Notes under the pieces: model-generated
What the model saw: only the letters and a program-made list of their open reading frames with translations
Database searches by the model: none
What the model was told of the DNA's origin: nothing
Shown: piece by piece, positions 36,860 through 46,485 of the stretch
Position numbering within the stretch: the first letter of the stretch is position 1
Layout: each line of letters begins with the position of its first letter
Assembly: GCA_021799085.1 (NCBI GenBank)
Contig: JAJZBD010000003.1
Location: forward strand, 1 to 64,000
Reading direction: 5' to 3'
DNA: 64,000 nucleotides
Source of the DNA: Nanobdellota archaeon
Lineage (GTDB): Archaea > Nanobdellota > Nanobdellia > Parvarchaeales > Parvarchaeaceae
Program-made: the position numbers and the translations under genes

Positions 36860-37366
36860 ATGTTAAAGAGCAGAATTAATTCAAGAGATTTCCTTATATT
36901 GATCATAATGTCTCTCATAGGGCTGGCTTCATCCATAGTGGTAATAACAGAATTGTACATAGTGCACAGCCTCCCTCCTTATTGTAAGATCTCTGCTTCT
37001 GTTGGCGGAAGCGTCCTTAACTGCGCGAAGGTGCTTTTAAGCCCATATGCAAGCATAGGCCCAGTATCATTGGATTTTCTTGCTGCTATCTGGTTCATAA
37101 TAAACATAATATTCGTAGTATCGATTGCATTGTCATCGAAAAGAACTGCAAAAAAGGTGCTTGATGTCATGTTCATATGGCGTTTCTTCGGCATATTGGT
37201 GGTTGGCTATCTGCTTTTCCTTGAATTCATTGTATTGCATGCAATATGCATATACTGCACTGCAATGCACATCTGCATAATAATCGACTTTGCGATAGTA
37301 AGCTACATCCTGTTTTCCAAAAATTCTAGGATAAGAAAAGATATTCTTTCAAGCTCGGTCGCTTAA
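36860..37366 (+). CDS. Vitamin K epoxide reductase (VKOR) family protein
   Basis: Four TM; PPYCKISASVGGSVLNCAKVL, IGPVSLDFLAAIWF, ICIYCTAMHI (CxxC). Confidence 0.9.
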   Translation: MLKSRINSRDFLILIIMSLIGLASSIVVITELYIVHSLPPYCKISASVGGSVLNCAKVLLSPYASIGPVSLDFLAAIWFIINIIFVVSIALSSKRTAKKVLDVMFIWRFFGILVVGYLLFLEFIVLHAICIYCTAMHICIIIDFAIVSYILFSKNSRIRKDILSSSVA

Positions 37367-37375
37367 AACTCTTGC

Positions 37376-38017
37376 TTATTCCTTGGAATACTTTGCATAT
37401 AGCTTTACAGGCACAGACCTATCAAGATATACTGTATTGTCTTCCTCTGAAAGCAGATTTCCCGATTTAATTTCTTTGCTTTTGAACAAACCTTTTTTAC
37501 TTATGTCCTTAAATGAATAATTTGCATTTGTATCGAATTCTGCCTTCACTTTGTTATCATAAATAAGAGTAAGCTCCAGCAAATTTTTTGCTGGCTTGTA
37601 TTTTAAGCTTATTTCAGATTTATGCAGATTCATCTCGCTATCCAAGGAATAAAACTCAAGTGGCACATTAACTCCAAACTGTATAAACCTTATGTCTTTG
37701 CCATTTCCACTTTCTATCCTTCCAGCCAGGATCTTGTCTGAATCTAAAAATCTACGTAAATTCGTCAAGTAATCTTCTATTCTGCCATCACTTACAATCG
37801 GCTCAAAATAAGCAAAGGAAGTTTCTATATCAAATAAAATACTGTTGTTTGTATCGCCTCTGAGAATGGTAACTCCTAAACTCCTTTTATGGGCTTTTTT
37901 TGTTGCAATGAACTGTCCTGGAAACAGATCTGATAAGTAAACAAAATCCACTTCGTCTTTATCCTTGACGGGAAGCTCTCCCATATCAAGTATTAACTTA
38001 GTTAAACGAGATTCCAT
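37376..38017 (-). CDS. Hypothetical protein
   Basis: 213-aa ORF, no family recognised. Confidence 0.6.
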   Translation of the reverse strand: MESRLTKLILDMGELPVKDKDEVDFVYLSDLFPGQFIATKKAHKRSLGVTILRGDTNNSILFDIETSFAYFEPIVSDGRIEDYLTNLRRFLDSDKILAGRIESGNGKDIRFIQFGVNVPLEFYSLDSEMNLHKSEISLKYKPAKNLLELTLIYDNKVKAEFDTNANYSFKDISKKGLFKSKEIKSGNLLSEEDNTVYLDRSVPVKLYAKYSKE

Positions 38018-38055
38018 TATTTTTAATGAATAATGCTACTATTAATAGCTTATAA

Positions 38056-40422
38056 TTAAACAACGGGGAATTCCCAGTCCTTTACATGCTCATCTTTCTG
38101 CCCAAGATCTTTTTCTAGTTCAACCCTCTTTTCTATTGAAGCTACTAATTCCCTTACATGCTCTACTGTATCGGGGTTTACCGATATATCGTCTATGTCA
38201 GATCTTACTAAAAAGTCAACTATCTCATCGTATTCAGATGGAGCCTGCCCGCATATTGACACCGTTTTTCCGTCCCTATGCGCAACCTTTATCAAGTACC
38301 TTATCATCCTCAAAACCGCAAGGTTCCTTTCATCATAGATGCTACTTAATGTGTCGTTGTTCCTGTCTGCTCCCAAAACAAGCATTGTAAGGTCGTTTGA
38401 GCCTATTGAATAGCCGTCAATGTACTTGTTGAACTTGTCTGCTAGAATTATATTGCTTGGTATCTCCGCCATAAGGAATATCTTGAAGTCTTCATTTCTT
38501 TCAAGGCCGTTCTCCTTGAGTATCTCCAGAACTTTTTCAAGCTCTTCAACTGTTCTGGTGAAAGGAACCATTACATGCAGGTTCTTCAACCTAAACTCCT
38601 CCCTTACTTTTTTAACGGCTTTCAACTCCAATACAAATGCATCCTTGTACTTTGGATCGTAGTACCTTGAAGAGCCCCTCCACCCCAGTAAAGGACTGCT
38701 TTCCTTTGGCTCAAATTCTTCACCGCCTTCCAAATGCGCATATTCATCCGTTTTGAAGTCACTGAACCTTAGTATTACCGGCCTAGGATTAAAGGCAGCG
38801 CACACCTTTCTCATGCCATCTGCCAATGTATCCACCAAAAGATCCGACTTGCCCTCTTTTATCAGGTAAAGAGGGTGCTTCCCTATGTTTGCCCAAATGA
38901 ATTCCTCTCTCATCAATCCAACGCCATCGGCATGCAATTTTGCAGTCTTTTCCGCTAAATCAGGTTCCCCAAGATTGACAAGGATCTTTGTTCCTGTTAT
39001 TACCATTCCTTCATTTACAACGGTTTGGCCGCTTTTTTCTTCCTTCTCTTCTTCTACCTTTATCTCTCCACTGTAAACCAACCCATTCTTTGAATCAACT
39101 GTTATTATGTCACCGGTCTTTATGACCTCTGTTGCTTTCTTTCCTCTTCCACCGGTTCCCACTATGCATGGAACTCCTAGTTCCCTTGAAACTATTGCGG
39201 CATGTGAAGTTATTCCCCCCTCATCCGTAACTATTGCCTTTGCTTTTTTCATTGCCGGAACCCAATCTGGGCTTGTCATCACCGTTATCAAAATCTCTCC
39301 TGACTTGAACTGGTCAATATCCTTTACATCCAGTATTACGTGCGCAGGCCCTGAGATAAATCCTGGAGAAGCGGGTAAACCGGAAAGTATAACTCCTTGT
39401 TTGTTCTCTGCGGTTTTTATCTTGTCCTTGTTTGACCATACCGTTTCAGGCCTAGCCTGAACAATGTACAGCTTTCCATCCTCGTCTCTTGCCCATTCGA
39501 TGTCCATTGGCCTCTTGTAATGCTGCTCTATCTTCATGCCGTATCCAGCAAGCTCGATTACTTTATCATCTTCCAGGCATTGCTTCTTTGCCTCTTCATC
39601 GCTTAATTTAACGTCCTTTGTCCCGCCTTCCTTTAGCCTTACAAGCTTCCTGTCCTTGTTTTCTATTACTTTTCTTTTAATCTGCATTGTCTTTTTGTCT
39701 ATGTAGAAGAGATCCGGAGTAACTATTCCGCCGACTATGTATTCTCCTAAACCATAGCTTGCTTCTACTACTATAACTGACTGGTCTCCATTCGAAACAT
39801 CCAATGTGAACATAACGCCGGATTCAATTGAGAAAATTTGCTTTTGTATAACCACTGCAAGTGCAACTGTCTTTGTGTCTATGTTGTTCTTTGCCCTGTA
39901 GTAGATTGCTCTTTCATTGAACAGGCTGGAATAGCATTCCTTTACCTTTTCAATTAATTCGTCATCACCATGAACATTGAGGTATGTGTCCTGCTGGCCT
40001 GCAAAACTTGCATCTGGTAGATCTTCAGCGGTTGCTGATGACCTAACTGCAACAAACTCTGCATTGCTTTCCTTCACAAGCTTGTGATAGCTGTCCAATA
40101 GTTGTGAAACCAAATCCTTTGGCAGATCAGAGTTCATAATTGCGGACTTTATATCCTGGCTTGCCTTTTTAAGATCGCTTTCGCTCTCTACATTTATGTT
40201 CTTCACTGCATTTTCTATCTTTTCTCTTATCTTGTTTTCATCGAGAAATTTATTGAATGCGTAAGATGTCGTTGAAAACCCCTGAGGGATAGGAACTTCA
40301 ACGTAATTTGTCATTTCACCAAGGTTTGCAGACTTGCCGCCTACTTTGGGAACATCCTCTTTTTTTATGTCTTTAAACCACAGAATTAATTTTTCTTCGT
40401 TTTCCATGAATTTATGAGGCAT
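38056..40422 (-). CDS. ppsA: Phosphoenolpyruvate synthase
   Basis: VGGKSANLGEM, GGITSHAAIVSRELGVPCIVGT phospho-His domain, GQAPSEYDEIVDFLV. Confidence 0.95.
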   Translation of the reverse strand: MPHKFMENEEKLILWFKDIKKEDVPKVGGKSANLGEMTNYVEVPIPQGFSTTSYAFNKFLDENKIREKIENAVKNINVESESDLKKASQDIKSAIMNSDLPKDLVSQLLDSYHKLVKESNAEFVAVRSSATAEDLPDASFAGQQDTYLNVHGDDELIEKVKECYSSLFNERAIYYRAKNNIDTKTVALAVVIQKQIFSIESGVMFTLDVSNGDQSVIVVEASYGLGEYIVGGIVTPDLFYIDKKTMQIKRKVIENKDRKLVRLKEGGTKDVKLSDEEAKKQCLEDDKVIELAGYGMKIEQHYKRPMDIEWARDEDGKLYIVQARPETVWSNKDKIKTAENKQGVILSGLPASPGFISGPAHVILDVKDIDQFKSGEILITVMTSPDWVPAMKKAKAIVTDEGGITSHAAIVSRELGVPCIVGTGGRGKKATEVIKTGDIITVDSKNGLVYSGEIKVEEEKEEKSGQTVVNEGMVITGTKILVNLGEPDLAEKTAKLHADGVGLMREEFIWANIGKHPLYLIKEGKSDLLVDTLADGMRKVCAAFNPRPVILRFSDFKTDEYAHLEGGEEFEPKESSPLLGWRGSSRYYDPKYKDAFVLELKAVKKVREEFRLKNLHVMVPFTRTVEELEKVLEILKENGLERNEDFKIFLMAEIPSNIILADKFNKYIDGYSIGSNDLTMLVLGADRNNDTLSSIYDERNLAVLRMIRYLIKVAHRDGKTVSICGQAPSEYDEIVDFLVRSDIDDISVNPDTVEHVRELVASIEKRVELEKDLGQKDEHVKDWEFPVV

Positions 40423-40470
40423 TCATAGAATTAATAAGCTTTTGCGCTTGAGTAAAATGTAAAAAATTAT

Positions 40471-40842
40471 CTAAAATCTTTTTAGTGAATGCATAAAATG
40501 ATTCATATTTTCAGCAATGTTTCTGCTCATTTTATCGTATTCCTTTATGGCATTTCTTCCCTTTTCTGTTATCTTGTACTGCTTTCTTGCCTTTTCACCC
40601 TGGTTTTCCTTGCTTACCGCTTCTATGTAACCGGAGTTTTCCAGCTGTGCAAGAGAGGGATAAACTGCCGCCGGACCAGGTCTCCACATGCCATCGGTCT
40701 TTTCAAATATCTGCTCCATTATCTCAAAGCCGTGCATAGGCTTTTCTGCCAACAATCTAAGTATAAATGGTTGAAGCAGGCCTTTTGGGACAACGTCAAC
40801 ATTAAAAGGCCCGCATCGGCAACGTCTGCCGTTCATATTCAA
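40471..40842 (-). CDS. PadR-family transcriptional regulator with Cys-containing N-terminus
   Basis: ILRLLAEKPMHGFEIMEQIFEKTDGMWRPGPAAVYPSLAQLENSGYIE; N-term MNMNGRRCRCGPFN. Confidence 0.88.
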   Translation of the reverse strand: MNMNGRRCRCGPFNVDVVPKGLLQPFILRLLAEKPMHGFEIMEQIFEKTDGMWRPGPAAVYPSLAQLENSGYIEAVSKENQGEKARKQYKITEKGRNAIKEYDKMSRNIAENMNHFMHSLKRF

Positions 40843-41081
40843 CTACTTTCCTCGTCACTATCTTCAGAACTGTTTTTAGAAAGTTCGTTTATCCTTCTGT
40901 TGATAAACTTTATTTCCTCTTCCAGCTCTTCCTTATAGTCTTCAAGGTTTTCCTTCAAGTCCTTCTTTCCGTATGGCTCTTCAGACTGCATTCTCATCAT
41001 GCCGTGTCTGCCCATTCCGTTCATTCCTTTGTTTCCACAGCCGCAGCCGCATCCACAATTGTTCATTCCCATATATATCAC
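40839..41081 (-). CDS. Cys/Gly/Met-rich small protein with coiled coil (DUF5320-like)
   Basis: NNCGCGCGCGNKGMNGMGRHGMMRM followed by acidic helical region; 4-nt overlap with PadR gene. Confidence 0.7.
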   Translation of the reverse strand: MIYMGMNNCGCGCGCGNKGMNGMGRHGMMRMQSEEPYGKKDLKENLEDYKEELEEEIKFINRRINELSKNSSEDSDEESS

Positions 41082-41165
41082 CTCTGATATAATTACTTAT
41101 ATCTCTACTAGTATAAATACTTTATTTCAAACAAATTAGAAGCGACCACCATAATAATAAAATAT

Positions 41166-41822
41166 TTATAATTTTTTAGAGATACTTTTTAGACTTAAAA
41201 GTGATACTACGATTGCAATAGCTATTATAAAACTACTTATCGAACTACCAAGTATGTTTGAACTACCTAATGACGATGCTGCTATTGATCCGGCAGATCC
41301 ACCTAAAGTTGCTAATTCGGGAGCTATTGCTGTAGAACATACCGCTCCAAAAGTAGGTGCGACAGCCGACGCACCAAATGAAGCTCCAAATGAAGAAGCA
41401 ACAGAGCCGGCGCCTGCTGCTACCATAGTTGCCTTTTCTGCATTTGTTATAGCTTGCCGTCGTTTTATTATAGACAAATTAAAAAGCACCAGCAAAGTTA
41501 TGGAAAAACTAAAAAAAGCAGCTAAAGCTATATGATACGCCAATGTGACCTGCCCATAATTTAAAAAAGGTAATGCAAGATTTGTAATAGAAAATAGATA
41601 AATATAACCTGCAAACACTCCTATGAGTAAAGTAAAAAATAAAACAGGGCTTTGTTTATATGAATGTATAATTCCTTTCTTAAGCCTATTCAGAAAACTA
41701 CAGTTTTTATTTGGAAATAGAGATTTTCCTTCCGATTTATTTTCAATAATGCTTTCTAATTCCTTTATTCTATTTTCCAACAAATGGATTCTCTCTATCA
41801 AAAGATCGTATTTTTCATCCAT
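41166..41822 (-). CDS. Membrane protein with N-terminal coiled coil and Ala/Ser/Gly-rich region
   Basis: LIERIHLLENRIKELESIIENK then hydrophobic segments and AAGAGSVASSFGASFGASAVAPTFGAVC. Confidence 0.6.
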   Translation of the reverse strand: MDEKYDLLIERIHLLENRIKELESIIENKSEGKSLFPNKNCSFLNRLKKGIIHSYKQSPVLFFTLLIGVFAGYIYLFSITNLALPFLNYGQVTLAYHIALAAFFSFSITLLVLFNLSIIKRRQAITNAEKATMVAAGAGSVASSFGASFGASAVAPTFGAVCSTAIAPELATLGGSAGSIAASSLGSSNILGSSISSFIIAIAIVVSLLSLKSISKKL

Positions 41823-41861
41823 AAAGAATTATATAGCTCTGATGATATATATAAATTTGTA

Positions 41862-43133
41862 ATGGAAGACGATGAAATAATAAAATTAAGAGAAGAAAAT
41901 GAAAAATTAAAAGCTGACATTTCAAATTCTCCGCAAAAGAAAAATGGTTCTGACAAAAACCTTGTTACAATTATTGCAGCAACCTTAGCCATTTTATTGG
42001 TTATAATAATTGTTTTGGTATTTGTACTCCATGTTTTCTCCGTTTCGACTTCCGCTTCTCCTTTAAAGCCATCCGTTAATGCAAACGCCTCCGGCGCATT
42101 TTTCTTAGGCCCTGAAGGAGAATCTTTAGGTTCAGCCTACGTTAATGGTTTATCTGATCTTAGCACTCAACTAGCAAGTGTGGGAGCACAACAGGTTGCC
42201 GGTAGCATTATATACGAAAATGCGAGCAACAGCAGCAATAGTATATCTCCAGGATATTATGTTTTGGTTTATGGCAATACTGGTGATAAAAATTATGATA
42301 TAATACCCATAACGGTTCCTTCCAATTTTTCTAATTATTCAATAAGCCAAAATGGAAAACCAACGATAGTCTTTTTTGGGTCGCAAGGATGCCCTTTTTC
42401 TGGTCAAGATAGTTGGGTGCTTGCAATTGCATTGTCACGTTTTGGTAATTTTAGTAAACTATTTTATGTAAGGTCAGCTACAGACGATTGGAATTTACCT
42501 GCGATTATGTTTAACTTTTCCCAAAACGCTTTCAATGAAGCTACAAAATTTCCACCAATTGATAATGGCCAGGCGCCATTTGGAGATGCCAACCCAGAGC
42601 CTTTAGTAAGTGGAGCTTACTATACGTCAAAATACATAAACTTTGAGCCGTTATATGAATTGGGCGGATCCTTTTTAATAAACACTACTGGAGTAGATCA
42701 AATAAATCCTACTATCTATTCCAACGTTTACGCTTTGGGGAGGTATGGCTTTAATTTAAATTCAAATGGAATAGTAAAAAGTTCTGATGGTTTTGGCATA
42801 CGAAATTTCTTCGTTGGGGGAGTAGCAGGCATTGTAAATGGCGTAGCCTTCATTGATATAAACAATAAATTTGTATTTAATCAAGATATAAACAACGTTG
42901 AGAGCATATTGGATTTAAAGACAAATTCCGTATTCTCTAATTATTCTACGCATCAAGACATACTAAATTCTATTGAAAATCCAACAAGCGGATCATTTGG
43001 CCAGACGGTTTTAGGGGCGGCAAACATTCTTACGGCACAGATTTGCGAGACTTTAAATAATTCTGCGCCGGTGTGTAACCTGTCTTATATCTCAAAGTTA
43101 GAATCGAAAATAAACAGTTTGAGTTACAATTGA
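41862..43133 (+). CDS. DUF929-family protein, Cys-to-Ser variant (CPFS)
   Basis: PTIVFFGSQGCPFSGQDSWVLAIALSRFGNFSKLFYVRSATDDWNLP parallels 5340-6872; start chosen at MEDDEIIKLREENEKL. Confidence 0.8.
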   Translation: MEDDEIIKLREENEKLKADISNSPQKKNGSDKNLVTIIAATLAILLVIIIVLVFVLHVFSVSTSASPLKPSVNANASGAFFLGPEGESLGSAYVNGLSDLSTQLASVGAQQVAGSIIYENASNSSNSISPGYYVLVYGNTGDKNYDIIPITVPSNFSNYSISQNGKPTIVFFGSQGCPFSGQDSWVLAIALSRFGNFSKLFYVRSATDDWNLPAIMFNFSQNAFNEATKFPPIDNGQAPFGDANPEPLVSGAYYTSKYINFEPLYELGGSFLINTTGVDQINPTIYSNVYALGRYGFNLNSNGIVKSSDGFGIRNFFVGGVAGIVNGVAFIDINNKFVFNQDINNVESILDLKTNSVFSNYSTHQDILNSIENPTSGSFGQTVLGAANILTAQICETLNNSAPVCNLSYISKLESKINSLSYN

Positions 43134-43170
43134 GATATACTGCAGAATAAAGTCATATGCGGATAGGAAT

Positions 43171-43629
43171 TCAGCTGGTGTAATTATAAGTTGAGTTGGA
43201 TGCTAAGACATTAAAACCAAATAAATTAGAGTAAGCCTTCAAACGTATTTCTCCGGTATGCAAACCTTTAACGGTTATAACGCCGAATTTTGCCGGCGCT
43301 ATCGCTGTGCCGTTATTAACGATAATGAGGGATTGATTATTTACAGAAGCCGCAAAATTGTCTATGCTTACTAAATCCGCATTGAATATTATTATGTTGC
43401 TTGTATTGTCTATTCCCTGTGAAACTCCAACTATATTGGGGCCAAGATTTACTGGAAGGCTGTATCCAGGCAAGCCTATTATTGGAGTAGAATGGAATAT
43501 AAGCGCGCTGCCCGCAAATATGAGAATTATGATTATTATGCCTTCCAATGCTGGCTTTAGTATTCGTATAAAGGTTATTATTGCAACAGCGATTATTGCT
43601 ATCCCGAGTATAAGCTCTACATCCACCAT
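43171..43629 (-). CDS. Membrane protein with beta-rich extracellular domain
   Basis: VELILGIAIIAVAIITFIRILKPALEGIIIIILIFAGSALIF then Asn-rich soluble part. Confidence 0.55.
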   Translation of the reverse strand: MVDVELILGIAIIAVAIITFIRILKPALEGIIIIILIFAGSALIFHSTPIIGLPGYSLPVNLGPNIVGVSQGIDNTSNIIIFNADLVSIDNFAASVNNQSLIIVNNGTAIAPAKFGVITVKGLHTGEIRLKAYSNLFGFNVLASNSTYNYTS

Positions 43630-43690
43630 AGATTGTTATAACGCTAAAAGAATAAAAACTTTAAAAAAAATAAAAAAACAAAAAAACTAC

Positions 43691-43870
43691 TTAGAAGTCG
43701 TGTGCCCTAAGTGTCTTTCTGCCGTCGGCTTTAGCCCTTGCTACTGCCTTGGCGATTGACTCTTTGACAAACTTGTCAAGACCTTCAATTGTGTCATCAG
43801 GGCAACGCATGTCCTTACCGACTTTCTTGACTTCTTCCTTTACTGAACTTTTTCTTACGAAATCTGCCAT
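43691..43870 (-). CDS. Minimal histone-fold (DUF1931-like) protein, 59 aa
   Basis: MADFVRKSSVKEEVKKVGKDMRCPDDTIEGLDKFVKESIAKAVARAKADGRKTLRAHDF; start supported by GGAGGTAATATG. Confidence 0.75.
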   Translation of the reverse strand: MADFVRKSSVKEEVKKVGKDMRCPDDTIEGLDKFVKESIAKAVARAKADGRKTLRAHDF

Positions 43871-43965
43871 ATTACCTCCTATTATACAGTATTTAAGCAA
43901 ATATGCATTTAAAAAGCTGTTTATTGACACAAATAGCTTTATTTAGAGAAATGCAATAAAATCGT

Positions 43966-45654
43966 ATGATATCTGAGGAAGAAGTAAAAAAAGCCGCAAT
44001 AAAGAATGCCGCAATGCACAATGGGGAAGCTAGGCTAAGCTCAGTCATATCCGAGATTCTAGGGAAGGACAAACAGCTAGTAAAGGAGATGAATGATTTA
44101 AAGGTACTGGCTGAAAAAGCCGTTAACAATGTAAATTCCCTGCCAAAGGAAGAGATAATGAAGCTTGCTGCAGAGATGAAACTTGTGGGCAGCAAGGAAA
44201 ACGAGAAGGAAAAGAAGGGGCTTAAACCACTTCCTGGAGCAGAAAAAGGAGTAGTTCTTAGGCTGCCGCCGGAACCTTCAGGATACATGCACTGGGGCCA
44301 TGCTTTGTCATTTACCATAAACTACCTTTACAAGGAAATGTACAACGGCAAATTATGGTTAAGGTTTGAAGACACAAATCCCAATCTAGTCAGGGAAGAA
44401 TTCGTGAAGAATTTCGAAGAAAGCATAAAATGGCTTGGTATAAAGTACGATGAGAAGAAATTCATAAGTGATGACATGGAAAAAATCTACGGCTTCGCAG
44501 AAAAACTGATAAAGGAAGGAAAAGCGTATGGGTGCACATGCTCTTCCGATGAGATAAAGAAGAACAGAAACATTGGAAAAGAATGCCAGCATAGAAGCAA
44601 TTCGATAGAAGAAAACACATTGTTATGGGAAAAAGCAAAGAAGGGTAAATTTGAAACGGGAGAGCTTACATTTAGATTCAAGGGAAACATGAATGACAAG
44701 GATGCCGCGTTAAGGGATCCAAACATAATGAGAGTTATAAAAACCGATTACAAACCCTACAACTTATGGCCGCTTTATGACTTTGCAAGCGTAATAGAAG
44801 ATGAACTTTGCGGGATAACGCACATATTAAGAAGCAATGAATTCAAGGCAAGCCTGCAGACAAGGCTGAGAAAAGAACTTGGGTTCCGCGAGCCTTATGT
44901 TATACAGTACAGCAGATTCAATTTTGAAGGCACATTGACTTCAAAACGCAAGGTAAGGGAGCTGATAAAACAGGGATACATAAAGGACTGGCACGACATA
45001 AGACTTGCTACCATTTACTCAATGAAAAGGAGGGGTATACAACCTGAAGCGATAAGGGAATTCGTAAGGGAAGTCGGCTATTCCTCTTCAGAGCATGAAT
45101 ACAGCCTTGAAATGCTTTTTACATTCAACAGAAGAATAATAGATGGATATGCAAAAAGGCTTTTCTTCGTTCCTAATCCCATCAAATTAGTAATAGAAGA
45201 TGCAATCGAAGAAAAGGCAAGGCTTCCATTTCATCCATCAAATGACATTGGATACAGGGAGATACAGACAAACGGCAGATTCTTTATAGACCGCGGAGAC
45301 GTAGTCTCACTTGATATTGGAGATACATTCAGGCTCAAAGAGCTTTACAGTGTTGAGGTAGTAGATAAGGAAAAGGATCTTATAACATGCAAAATGCACA
45401 GCAGAGAACATGAACCGGGAGAAAAAATAATACAATGGGTTTCAGAACAAAATATCCCTATAAAAGTCATAAAAGTTGGAGATCTGCTGAATGCCGACGG
45501 AACTTTCAATGAAAAAAGTCTTACTGAAGTAGAAGGCCTTGCAGAAAAGACAGTTGATGAAATAGAAGAAGGCCAGACAGTCCAGTTTGAAAGGTTTGGG
45601 TTCTGCAGGCTTGACAGCAAAAACAAGAAAGAATTCATATTTGTAAGTAAATAA
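43966..45654 (+). CDS. gltX: Glutamyl-tRNA synthetase (archaeal type)
   Basis: PPEPSGYMHWGHALSFTINYLY (HIGH), FEDTNPN, EGTLTSKRKVRELI (KMSKS equivalent). Confidence 0.95.
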   Translation: MISEEEVKKAAIKNAAMHNGEARLSSVISEILGKDKQLVKEMNDLKVLAEKAVNNVNSLPKEEIMKLAAEMKLVGSKENEKEKKGLKPLPGAEKGVVLRLPPEPSGYMHWGHALSFTINYLYKEMYNGKLWLRFEDTNPNLVREEFVKNFEESIKWLGIKYDEKKFISDDMEKIYGFAEKLIKEGKAYGCTCSSDEIKKNRNIGKECQHRSNSIEENTLLWEKAKKGKFETGELTFRFKGNMNDKDAALRDPNIMRVIKTDYKPYNLWPLYDFASVIEDELCGITHILRSNEFKASLQTRLRKELGFREPYVIQYSRFNFEGTLTSKRKVRELIKQGYIKDWHDIRLATIYSMKRRGIQPEAIREFVREVGYSSSEHEYSLEMLFTFNRRIIDGYAKRLFFVPNPIKLVIEDAIEEKARLPFHPSNDIGYREIQTNGRFFIDRGDVVSLDIGDTFRLKELYSVEVVDKEKDLITCKMHSREHEPGEKIIQWVSEQNIPIKVIKVGDLLNADGTFNEKSLTEVEGLAEKTVDEIEEGQTVQFERFGFCRLDSKNKKEFIFVSK

Positions 45655-45691
45655 ATAAACTATTTAAAAGAGTTTAAATCATATAAAAACA

Positions 45692-46471
45692 ATGAAAAGC
45701 GAAAATATAGTTATTTGGGACTTGGATTCAACACTGATAGACACAAATGCCGTATTTGAAAATGCACAGAAGAGAGTTATAAGCAGACTTTCAGAGGAAC
45801 TTAGAAAACTCTCTATAAACATTGACCCCGATTCTGAAAAGGAAATGGACCAATTGAGGGCAATTGATTATGAAGGAATTAAGATAAGAGGGCACACCGC
45901 TTATGATTCTCCACACCAGCTGCCGCTTTCCCTTATTTATATGTACCTTAACAGAGAAAATATAAAAGAGGAGTATGCTGCAGCATGGATTGCAAATAAA
46001 GGCATAGAACTAGCAGATGAAGTAGGAAAGGAATATCTGGAAAAATTAAATGAAACGCCTAAAAAATTTGCAGGCATAGAAAAAGTCCTTGAAGAATCCA
46101 CGAAAAGAAATTACAACATACTGCTGACAGAGTACTTTGGAAACGAGGAAAAACAGTACAAGAAAATAGATGAAAACCAGTTGAATATTTACTTTGACAA
46201 GATAATCGCCGCAGAGAAAAAGGACAGCATTGCAATAATGTCTGCTGCTGAATTCGGAAAACTGGAAAACGGAATAAAGGACAAGGAATTCAAATTAGTA
46301 TTTATAGATGATAGAAGCAAATACCTGGAAATGGCAAAGGCCGCATATCCTTTCTGCACAACTATAAACGTTCTATTCGGAAAGAAGGAGATATTCAGGG
46401 AAAGTTCAAATAACGTGGATTATACCGCAAAAAATGTTTCAGAATTAAGCGATATCCTAAAAAAGATTTAA
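45692..46471 (+). CDS. HAD-superfamily hydrolase-like protein
   Basis: IVIWDLDSTLIDTNAVFENA DxDST motif; FIDDRSKYLEMAKAAYP. Confidence 0.75.
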   Translation: MKSENIVIWDLDSTLIDTNAVFENAQKRVISRLSEELRKLSINIDPDSEKEMDQLRAIDYEGIKIRGHTAYDSPHQLPLSLIYMYLNRENIKEEYAAAWIANKGIELADEVGKEYLEKLNETPKKFAGIEKVLEESTKRNYNILLTEYFGNEEKQYKKIDENQLNIYFDKIIAAEKKDSIAIMSAAEFGKLENGIKDKEFKLVFIDDRSKYLEMAKAAYPFCTTINVLFGKKEIFRESSNNVDYTAKNVSELSDILKKI

Positions 46472-46485
46472 GATAAATAAAAAAA

